Shown: positions 57,995 to 64,000 of the stretch, in pieces | Layout: every line of letters starts with the position of its first letter | Position numbering within the stretch: the first letter of the stretch is position 1 | From: Shewanella gelidii | GTDB lineage: Bacteria; Pseudomonadota; Gammaproteobacteria; Enterobacterales; Shewanellaceae | Reading direction: 5' to 3' | Assembly (NCBI RefSeq): GCF_014647855.1 | Contig: NZ_BMPZ01000006.1 | Location: 1-64,000 of the forward strand | DNA: 64,000 nucleotides | Notes under the pieces: model-generated | What the model was told of the DNA's origin: nothing | What the model saw: the letters and a program-made list of their open reading frames with translations, nothing else | Database searches by the model: none | Position numbers and translations under genes: made by a program

Positions 57995-59782
57995 ATGCGT
58001 AGTCATTATTGTGGAGACGTGAACAAGTCTCACGTTGGAGAAGAAGTAACCCTTGTTGGATGGGTCAACCGTAGTCGTGATTTAGGCGGGGTTATTTTTT
58101 TAGATCTTCGAGATCGTGAAGGCTTAATCCAAGTGGTTTACGATCCAGATTTGAATGATGTATTTGAGCTTGCTAGTACGCTTCGTGGCGAATTCTGCGT
58201 ACAGGTTAAAGGTCTTGTTCGCGCACGCCCTGACAGTCAAATCAACAAAGATATGAAAACTGGCGAAATTGAAATCCTCGGCAAAGATCTGACGATTATC
58301 AACACAGCCGCGCCTTTACCATTAAGCATGGATAATCATCAAAATAACAGTGAAGAGCAGCGCCTTAAATATCGCTACCTTGATTTGCGTCGTCCCGAAA
58401 TGGCTGAACGACTCGTGTTTCGCTCAAAGATTACCAGTGCTGTTCGTCGTTTTCTGGATGGCAATGGCTTTTTAGATATCGAAACGCCAATTTTGACCAA
58501 AGCAACACCAGAGGGAGCGCGCGACTATTTAGTACCGAGCCGTACTTATAAAGGTCAATTTTTTGCGTTGCCACAGTCTCCTCAGTTGTTTAAGCAATTG
58601 CTGATGATGTCGGGTTTTGATCGCTATTACCAAATCGTGAAGTGCTTCCGAGATGAAGATTTACGTGCCGATCGCCAACCTGAGTTTACTCAGATTGATA
58701 TTGAGACATCTTTCATGACCTCTGACCAAGTGATGGCGAAAACAGAGGAAATGGTGCAATCGCTATTTAAAGAATTACTCAGTGTCGATTTGGGTGAATT
58801 CCCACGTATGACTTATGAAGAAGCGATGCGTCGTTTTGGTTCTGATAAGCCTGATCTGCGTAATCCGCTGGAGCTGGTTGACGTAGCAGACCTACTGAAA
58901 GACGTTGATTTTAAGGTGTTCCAAGGCCCTGCGACTGATCCTGACGGGCGTGTTGCGGTCATCCGTGTCCCTGGTGGTGCTAGCTTATCACGCAAGCAAA
59001 TAGACGAATGTACTAAGTACGTTGGTATATATGGTGCGAAAGGCTTAGCTTGGATGAAGGTCAATGACCTTGATGCGGGTATGGAAGGTGTCCAGTCGCC
59101 AGTTCTGAAATTCCTGAATGAGCAAGTCGTCAGTGACTTGCTTCAGCGTACTGGCGCGCAAAGTGGCGATATCATTCTCTTCGGTGCTGACAAAGCAAAT
59201 GTTGTCGCGGAAGCGATGGGAGCACTCCGCCTGAAGTTAGGTGAAGATTTCAACTTGGTCAGTGATGAGTGGCGTCCGCTTTGGGTTGTCGACTTCCCAA
59301 TGTTTGAAAAGATTGATGGTGGCTACCATGCCGTTCATCATCCATTTACCGCCCCTACGGGTGTTACAGCTGAAGAATTAGAAGCAAATCCAACAGAAGC
59401 GCTATCAGATGCTTACGATATGGTACTGAATGGTTGTGAGTTAGGTGGCGGTTCTGTTCGTATTCACAATCAAGAAATGCAATCAGCAGCATTTAGAGTG
59501 CTGGGGATTAGTGACGAAGAAGCGCAAGAGAAGTTTGGATTCCTACTGGAAGCACTTCGTTATGGAACGCCACCACACGCAGGTCTTGCTTTTGGTTTAG
59601 ACCGACTCGTCATGTTGATGACGGGTACACAGTCAATTCGAGACGTAATGGCATTTCCAAAAACCACCACTGCGGCATGTCCATTAACGAATGCGCCCGG
59701 ATATGCTAACCCAGTTCAGCTTGCTGAGCTCGGTGTTGCCGTTATCGAAAAAGAAAAAGCGAAAGACGAACCGACAACTTAA
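57995..59782 (+). CDS. aspS: Aspartyl-tRNA synthetase
   Basis: AspS charges tRNA-Asp. The 595-residue protein is a bacterial-type class IIb synthetase: an N-terminal OB-fold anticodon-binding domain (about 1-105, [19 protein letters not shown]), motif 2 with [18 protein letters not shown], the GAD insertion domain typical of bacteria (about 285-410), and motif 3 with [15 protein letters not shown] near the end. The length is normal. yebC follows 73 bases later, after a hairpin. Confidence 0.98.
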   Translation: MRSHYCGDVNKSHVGEEVTLVGWVNRSRDLGGVIFLDLRDREGLIQVVYDPDLNDVFELASTLRGEFCVQVKGLVRARPDSQINKDMKTGEIEILGKDLTIINTAAPLPLSMDNHQNNSEEQRLKYRYLDLRRPEMAERLVFRSKITSAVRRFLDGNGFLDIETPILTKATPEGARDYLVPSRTYKGQFFALPQSPQLFKQLLMMSGFDRYYQIVKCFRDEDLRADRQPEFTQIDIETSFMTSDQVMAKTEEMVQSLFKELLSVDLGEFPRMTYEEAMRRFGSDKPDLRNPLELVDVADLLKDVDFKVFQGPATDPDGRVAVIRVPGGASLSRKQIDECTKYVGIYGAKGLAWMKVNDLDAGMEGVQSPVLKFLNEQVVSDLLQRTGAQSGDIILFGADKANVVAEAMGALRLKLGEDFNLVSDEWRPLWVVDFPMFEKIDGGYHAVHHPFTAPTGVTAEELEANPTEALSDAYDMVLNGCELGGGSVRIHNQEMQSAAFRVLGISDEEAQEKFGFLLEALRYGTPPHAGLAFGLDRLVMLMTGTQSIRDVMAFPKTTTAACPLTNAPGYANPVQLAELGVAVIEKEKAKDEPTT

Positions 59783-59797
59783 ATTAAATCGAGTGAA

Positions 59798-59828
59798 TAA
59801 GCCGAGCAATGTCTCGGCTTAGTTTTTT
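59798..59828 (+). terminator. Terminator after aspS
   Basis: TAAGCCGAG pairs with CTCGGCTTA around a six-base loop and is followed by a G and a run of six T. It lies between aspS and yebC, so the pair is probably partly uncoupled. Confidence 0.85.
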
Positions 59829-59855
59829 GGGGAACTCTATTCAGAGGGAGTAGTT

Positions 59856-60602
59856 ATGGCAGGTCATAGTAAATGGGCCAATATCCGGCACCGTAAAGCC
59901 GCACAAGACTCTAAGCGCGGCAAGCTATTTACCAAGTTTATCCGTGAATTAACTGTCGCAGCGCGTGAAGGGGGCTCAGATCCTGATTCTAATCCACGCC
60001 TTCGCGCAGCCATTGATAAGTCGCTTTCTAATAATATGACCCGCGATACTGTGGAAAGAGCGATCAAGCGCGGCGCCGGTGAACTCGATGGACAAGTTCT
60101 AGAAACAATCATGTATGAAGGCTATGGTCCTGGCGGAACAGCTGTGATGGTTGAAACCATGACAGATAACCGTAACCGCACAGTGTCAGGCGTCCGCAAT
60201 GCGTTTAGTAAATCAGGCGGTAATTTAGGGACTGACGGCTCGGTTGCTTATTTGTTTGAAAAGCGCGGCGTGATTTCTTTTGCGGAAGGGACGGATGAAG
60301 ATGCCGTGATGGATGTCGCATTGGAGTCAGGCGCTGAAGATGTGGTGACTAATGAAGACGCTTCTGTCGATGTTTATACAACCCCAGAAGATTTTGGTGC
60401 AGTTAAAGATGCCCTTGATGCAGCAGCGCTTAACGCAGTCAATGCAGAAGTGACGATGGTGCCGTCTACAAAAGCTGAGCTTGATGCCGCAACAGCGCCT
60501 AAGTTTTTACGACTAATTGATAATCTTGAAGATCATGACGATGTGCAAGAGGTCTATCATAATGCTGAAATTTCTGATGACATCATGGAAAACTTAGAAT
60601 AA
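59856..60602 (+). CDS. yebC: YebC/PmpR-family protein
   Basis: YebC-family proteins were first described as DNA-binding regulators; recent work on relatives points to a role in translation of proline-rich stretches. The 248-residue protein begins with the family signature [45 protein letters not shown] and [16 protein letters not shown] follow, all typical. It precedes ruvC with a two-base gap, a conserved arrangement. Confidence 0.97.
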   Translation: MAGHSKWANIRHRKAAQDSKRGKLFTKFIRELTVAAREGGSDPDSNPRLRAAIDKSLSNNMTRDTVERAIKRGAGELDGQVLETIMYEGYGPGGTAVMVETMTDNRNRTVSGVRNAFSKSGGNLGTDGSVAYLFEKRGVISFAEGTDEDAVMDVALESGAEDVVTNEDASVDVYTTPEDFGAVKDALDAAALNAVNAEVTMVPSTKAELDAATAPKFLRLIDNLEDHDDVQEVYHNAEISDDIMENLE

Positions 60603-60604
60603 CC

Positions 60605-61126
60605 ATGGCGATTATTCTCGGGGTTGATCCAGGGTCTCGAATAACTGGCTATGGGGTTATTCAGTGCCAAGGCCGGCAGCAAATTTATTTGGGTAGCGGT
60701 TGTATTCGCACCTCGTCTGAAGATTTTTCGATTCGTCTGAAACAGATCTTTGATGGGTTAAGCGAAATTATTCGGCAATATCAACCCACTGAATTTGCAA
60801 TTGAGCGCGTTTTTATGGCGAAAAACCCCGACTCTGCACTAAAGCTAGGTCAAGCGCGAGGTGCGGCGATAGTTGCTGCGACCCACGCAGATTTACCTGT
60901 AGCGGAATATAGTGCGACGCAAATTAAAAGTGCAGTAGTGGGCACGGGGCGCGCTCAAAAAGCACAAGTCCAGCACATGATTCAACAAATTCTTGCACTC
61001 CCTGCAGCGCCGCAAGCGGATGCTGCTGATGCGTTAGGAGTTGCAGTATGTCATTATCATACCTGTCAAAGTCTAGTGTCACTTGGCGGCCGAGCCAGTG
61101 CCAGAACCTATGGAAGATATAAATGA
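60605..61126 (+). CDS. ruvC: Holliday junction resolvase RuvC
   Basis: RuvC cuts Holliday junctions brought by RuvAB. The 173-residue protein has the RNase H-like active site: Asp7 in [14 protein letters not shown], Glu in [16 protein letters not shown], and the Asp pair near the C-terminus in [15 protein letters not shown]. The stop overlaps the ruvA start by four bases (ATGA). Confidence 0.98.
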   Translation: MAIILGVDPGSRITGYGVIQCQGRQQIYLGSGCIRTSSEDFSIRLKQIFDGLSEIIRQYQPTEFAIERVFMAKNPDSALKLGQARGAAIVAATHADLPVAEYSATQIKSAVVGTGRAQKAQVQHMIQQILALPAAPQADAADALGVAVCHYHTCQSLVSLGGRASARTYGRYK

Positions 61127-61740
61127 TTGGAAGGCTAAGAGGCACACTGTTAGAAAAACAAGCGCCTGAAATATTGATAGAGGTCAATGGTTTAGGTTAT
61201 GAAGTGCAAATGCCGCTCACAAGTTTTTATGAGTTACCCGAGCTTCATCAAGAAACTATCGTGTATACACACTTTGTTGTCCGTGAAGATGCACAGTTGC
61301 TCTATGGGTTTATTACTAAGCAAGAGCGGGCACTTTTTCGGTTATTGATTAAAACAAATGGAGTCGGACCGAAACTTGCTTTAACCATTCTTTCGGGGAT
61401 GACCGCAGCAGAGTTTGTCACTTGTGTTGAGCGAGATGATATTGCGACATTGGTTAAGTTGCCAGGCGTGGGTAAAAAGACCGCTGAGCGCTTGTTGGTC
61501 GAAATGCGCGATAAGTTAAAGAGTTTAATGGAAGCTTCTCAAGGATCAGAGCGTGAGTTCGTGCTCCAAACAGAATATAAACCTGCGCCGGTTGCGAATA
61601 CCGCAGAAGAAGATGCTATTAGTGCGTTATTAACGCTAGGATACAAACCCGCGCAAGCGAGCAAAGCTGTGTCAGCCGCATTTGAGGATGGGATTGACTC
61701 TGAATCACTGATTAAAGCGGCTTTAAAGTCGATGTTATAA
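61123..61740 (+). CDS. ruvA: Holliday junction branch migration protein RuvA
   Basis: RuvA binds the junction as a tetramer and recruits RuvB. The 205-residue protein starts [20 protein letters not shown] (OB-fold). Helix-hairpin-helix motifs appear in [13 protein letters not shown] and [13 protein letters not shown], and the small C-terminal RuvB-binding domain ([20 protein letters not shown]) is present. ruvB follows 19 bases later. Confidence 0.98.
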   Translation: MIGRLRGTLLEKQAPEILIEVNGLGYEVQMPLTSFYELPELHQETIVYTHFVVREDAQLLYGFITKQERALFRLLIKTNGVGPKLALTILSGMTAAEFVTCVERDDIATLVKLPGVGKKTAERLLVEMRDKLKSLMEASQGSEREFVLQTEYKPAPVANTAEEDAISALLTLGYKPAQASKAVSAAFEDGIDSESLIKAALKSML

Positions 61741-61759
61741 AGCGCAAAAAGGAAATGTC

Positions 61760-62770
61760 ATGATTGAGGCCGACAGGCTGATCCAGCCACAGGTACAAAG
61801 TGGTGGTCAAGATGAAGCCGTTGACCGCGCTATGCGCCCCAAATTGCTTGACGAATACACGGGCCAAGATGATACGCGTAGTCAGCTTAAAATATTTATC
61901 GAAGCCGCCAAAAAGCGCGGTGAAGCGCTAGATCATATGCTGATCTATGGCCCCCCAGGTCTTGGTAAAACAACCCTGGCGATGATCGTTGCGAATGAAA
62001 TGGGCGTAAATATAAAGTCAACGTCTGGGCCTGTGCTTGAAAAAGCAGGGGATCTCGCCGCGCTACTCACTAATTTAGAGCCCCATGACGTTTTGTTTAT
62101 TGATGAAATCCATCGATTAAGCCCCGTGGTCGAAGAGATATTGTATCCAGCGATGGAAGATTATCAGCTGGACATAATGATAGGTGAGGGACCAGCAGCC
62201 CGGTCTATTAAGCTGGACTTACCGCCGTTTACTTTGGTTGGTGCAACGACAAGAGCGGGTGCTTTGACTTCGCCGCTCCGTGCTCGATTTGGTATTCCCC
62301 TTCGCTTAGAGTTCTATAACGTCAAAGATCTGAGTACGATTGTGGCGCGCTCAGCTAAAGTGATGGAGCTAGACATCGATGAAGCAGGAGCCGTTGAGAT
62401 AGCCAGACGTTCTCGAGGCACACCGCGTATAGCGAACCGTTTATTGCGTCGAGTAAGAGACTTTGCTGAAGTTAAACACGATGGCAATGTGACTCAAACG
62501 ATTGCTGAGCAGGCATTAGATGTACTGGATGTCGATGCAGAAGGTTTCGACTACATGGACAGAAAACTGCTGTTAGCAATTATTGATAAGTTTATGGGTG
62601 GGCCAGTTGGGCTGGACAATTTAGCTGCGGCGATTGGTGAAGAGCGAGAAACCATAGAAGATGTGCTTGAACCGTTTTTGATCCAACAAGGGTTTGTACA
62701 AAGAACACCAAGGGGACGTATCGCTACGCCACGTTCCTATCAGCACTTTGGTTTGATTAAACCTGAGTAG
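61760..62770 (+). CDS. ruvB: Holliday junction DNA helicase RuvB
   Basis: RuvB is the AAA+ motor of branch migration. The 336-residue protein has Walker [12 protein letters not shown], Walker [10 protein letters not shown], sensor 1 VGATTRAG, the arginine finger region SPLRARFGI, and the C-terminal winged helix with [19 protein letters not shown] gives a good ribosome binding site. No LexA box was found before yebC-ruvC. Confidence 0.98.
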   Translation: MIEADRLIQPQVQSGGQDEAVDRAMRPKLLDEYTGQDDTRSQLKIFIEAAKKRGEALDHMLIYGPPGLGKTTLAMIVANEMGVNIKSTSGPVLEKAGDLAALLTNLEPHDVLFIDEIHRLSPVVEEILYPAMEDYQLDIMIGEGPAARSIKLDLPPFTLVGATTRAGALTSPLRARFGIPLRLEFYNVKDLSTIVARSAKVMELDIDEAGAVEIARRSRGTPRIANRLLRRVRDFAEVKHDGNVTQTIAEQALDVLDVDAEGFDYMDRKLLLAIIDKFMGGPVGLDNLAAAIGEERETIEDVLEPFLIQQGFVQRTPRGRIATPRSYQHFGLIKPE

Positions 62771-62783
62771 TACGAATAGCGAT

Positions 62784-62815
62784 GAAAAAAAGAAGCCGTG
62801 AAGGCTTCTTTTTTA
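62784..62815. terminator. Bidirectional terminator between ruvB and gloA
   Basis: AGAAGCC (62791-62797) pairs with GGCTTCT (62803-62809) with a five-base loop. An A run precedes it and a T run follows, so it serves both converging units. Confidence 0.92.
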
Positions 62816-62848
62816 TTTGAGTCTTATTGATTTAAATGGAGCTGTCGC

Positions 62849-63259
62849 TCATCCGAGACCTTGTTCGGCTGATTTCATTTGAATAAATTCAATTTTATAG
62901 CCATCGGGATCTTCAACAAACGCTATTTCAGTGCGACCGCCAGCAACGGGACCGGGGGCTCTTGTGATGATCCCACCAGCAGCTTCAATTGTGGCACATC
63001 TTTGATAGATATCTTCTTCGCCAATAGCAAGATGACCAAAGCCTGTCCCTAGATCATATTCGGTTGTATCCCAGTTATAGGTTAATTCAACCACGGCTTG
63101 CCCGCTTGATTCTTCAGCAAAGCCGACAAACGCGAGTGTATAGCGGTATTCTGGGTTTTCCGATTTTCGCAAAAGCTTCATGCCAAGCACTTTCGTATAG
63201 AATTCGATGCTTCGTTCCAAATTTCCAACTCGAATCATAGTGTGAAGTAACTGAGCCAT
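62849..63259 (-). CDS. gloA: Lactoylglutathione lyase (glyoxalase I)
   Basis: GloA turns the hemithioacetal of methylglyoxal and glutathione into S-lactoylglutathione. The 136-residue protein opens with [20 protein letters not shown], including the metal-binding His. [20 protein letters not shown] has the next ligands and [14 protein letters not shown] the final Glu. The length is that of the E. coli enzyme, a Ni-type glyoxalase I. Confidence 0.97.
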   Translation of the reverse strand: MAQLLHTMIRVGNLERSIEFYTKVLGMKLLRKSENPEYRYTLAFVGFAEESSGQAVVELTYNWDTTEYDLGTGFGHLAIGEEDIYQRCATIEAAGGIITRAPGPVAGGRTEIAFVEDPDGYKIEFIQMKSAEQGLG

Positions 63260-63364
63260 TTGGGTTCCTTAATTTTATTAGAAACTATCGTTGTTATATG
63301 GGTTAATTTAACAAAATCAATCCATTGCACAAGATGAGTTGTTGTAGTTTTCCGTAATAATTAA

Positions 63365-64000
63365 CTATTCGTCTGGATAAACTTTATCTTTGTATTCACA
63401 TAAATCTTCGATAATACAACTGCCACATCGAGGTTTACGCGCGATGCAGGTATAACGTCCATGAAGAATGAGCCAGTGGTGAACATCAACTTTGAACTCT
63501 TTAGGAACAACCTTAAGTAGTTTTTGTTCGACTTCTACCACGTTCTTACCCATGGCAAATTTAGTGCGGTTTGAAACGCGGTCGATATGCGTGTCGACAG
63601 CAATTGTTGGCCAGCCAAACGCGGTGTTCAGTACAACGTTTGCTGTTTTTCGTCCAACGCCCGGCAGTGCTTCTAAAGCTTCTCGGTTTTCGGGGACTTG
63701 CCCTTGATGTTCTTTGAGCAAAATTTCACAGGCTTTGACGACGTTTATTGCTTTATTGTTATACAGACCAATGGTTTTAATATATTCCTTTAGGCCATCG
63801 ACACCTAAGTCAAAAATTGCCTGAGCTGTATTTGCAACAGGAAATAGTTTATCTGTCGCCTTGTTGACACTCACATCTGTGGCTTGTGCGGAAAGCGTTA
63901 CAGCAACTAACAATTCAAATGGACTTGAGAAATTAAGCTCAGTCTCCGGTTTTGGATTGTTATTTCTAAATCTTGTGAGTATTTCTAATCGTTTTTGAGC
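63365..64000 (-). CDS. nth: Endonuclease III, cut by window edge
   Basis: Nth is a base excision repair glycosylase/AP lyase for oxidised pyrimidines. The frame stays open to the window edge. Its first visible residues (AQKRLEILTRFRNNNP) match E. coli Nth from about residue 4, so only two or three residues are missing. LEALPGVGRKTANVVLNTAF holds the helix-hairpin-helix and catalytic Lys, VDTHIDRV the catalytic Asp, and CIARKPRCGSCIIEDLC the 4Fe-4S cysteines. About 211 residues are visible, a normal length. Confidence 0.97.
   Translation of the reverse strand, partial: AQKRLEILTRFRNNNPKPETELNFSSPFELLVAVTLSAQATDVSVNKATDKLFPVANTAQAIFDLGVDGLKEYIKTIGLYNNKAINVVKACEILLKEHQGQVPENREALEALPGVGRKTANVVLNTAFGWPTIAVDTHIDRVSNRTKFAMGKNVVEVEQKLLKVVPKEFKVDVHHWLILHGRYTCIARKPRCGSCIIEDLCEYKDKVYPDE

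Noticed and set aside
59783..60604. LexA box for the ruv genes
   Set aside because: No CTGT-N8-ACAG was found before yebC or ruvC.

Overview
The window is a chromosomal segment of a gammaproteobacterium. The gene set fits a marine Alteromonadales/Vibrionales-type organism: single-domain ribosomal protein L25, uvrY-uvrC-pgsA followed by tRNA-Gly/Cys/Leu, a napEDABC periplasmic nitrate reductase cluster, tamA-tamB, the cmoA-cmoB pair, aspS, and a yebC-ruvC-ruvA-ruvB run. The genus cannot be fixed from the sequence alone. Nearly all of it looks like ordinary chromosome. The clearest accessory DNA is the first 2.6 kb.

Layout. 1-500: an internally deleted IS110-family transposase with a 15-bp perfect inverted repeat over its start signals. 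500-2600: integron-type gene cassettes bounded by two attC-like sites, with no integrase in view. 2.8-8.1 kb: single genes of mixed role (two GNAT acetyltransferases, an AraC-type regulator, an RsgA GTPase, a large lipoprotein of unknown function). 8.3-12.6 kb: tRNA-Ser, uvrY, uvrC, pgsA and a tRNA-Gly/Cys/Leu operon. 12.9-23.3 kb: cell-envelope genes (L,D-transpeptidase, MepK-like endopeptidase, TamA/TamB), rplY, an isoaspartyl peptidase and a CBS-domain protein. 23.4-27.3 kb: hrpA. 27.7-31.7 kb: napEDABC behind an FNR-like site. 32-36.3 kb: two tandem alkaline phosphatases and a third secreted protein, behind an 11-bp-periodic PhoB-like array. 36.6 kb: a small secreted protein. 37.4-43.6 kb: the SOS mutagenesis cassette imuA-imuB-dnaE2 with a perfect LexA box over its promoter. 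43.7-48 kb: a DTW-domain protein, a hemolysin-III-like membrane protein, a mini flagellar-rod-like protein, a SprA-type metallopeptidase and a LysR regulator. 48.2-54.9 kb, minus strand: cmoA-cmoB followed by a four-gene envelope operon. 55-57.8 kb: a sensor with three substrate-binding domains and a degenerate GGDEF domain. 58-62.8 kb: aspS and yebC-ruvCAB. The end holds gloA and an nth cut by the window edge.

The most unusual locus is the minus-strand operon at 48192-53086. It encodes a lipoprotein retropepsin-like protease, an inactive transglutaminase fused to a multi-spanning membrane domain, an ATP-grasp ligase and, overlapping the ligase gene, a secreted protein that reads as an M3-family metallopeptidase whose HEXXH zinc site has been lost. 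The first three form a known but functionally unexplained association. The pseudopeptidase is an added component, and two of the four proteins are apparent dead enzymes. Other points worth checking are the small rod-like protein beside the SprA-type peptidase, the hairpin over the IS110 start codon, the orphan cassettes, and the Pho-like array upstream of the phosphatases.
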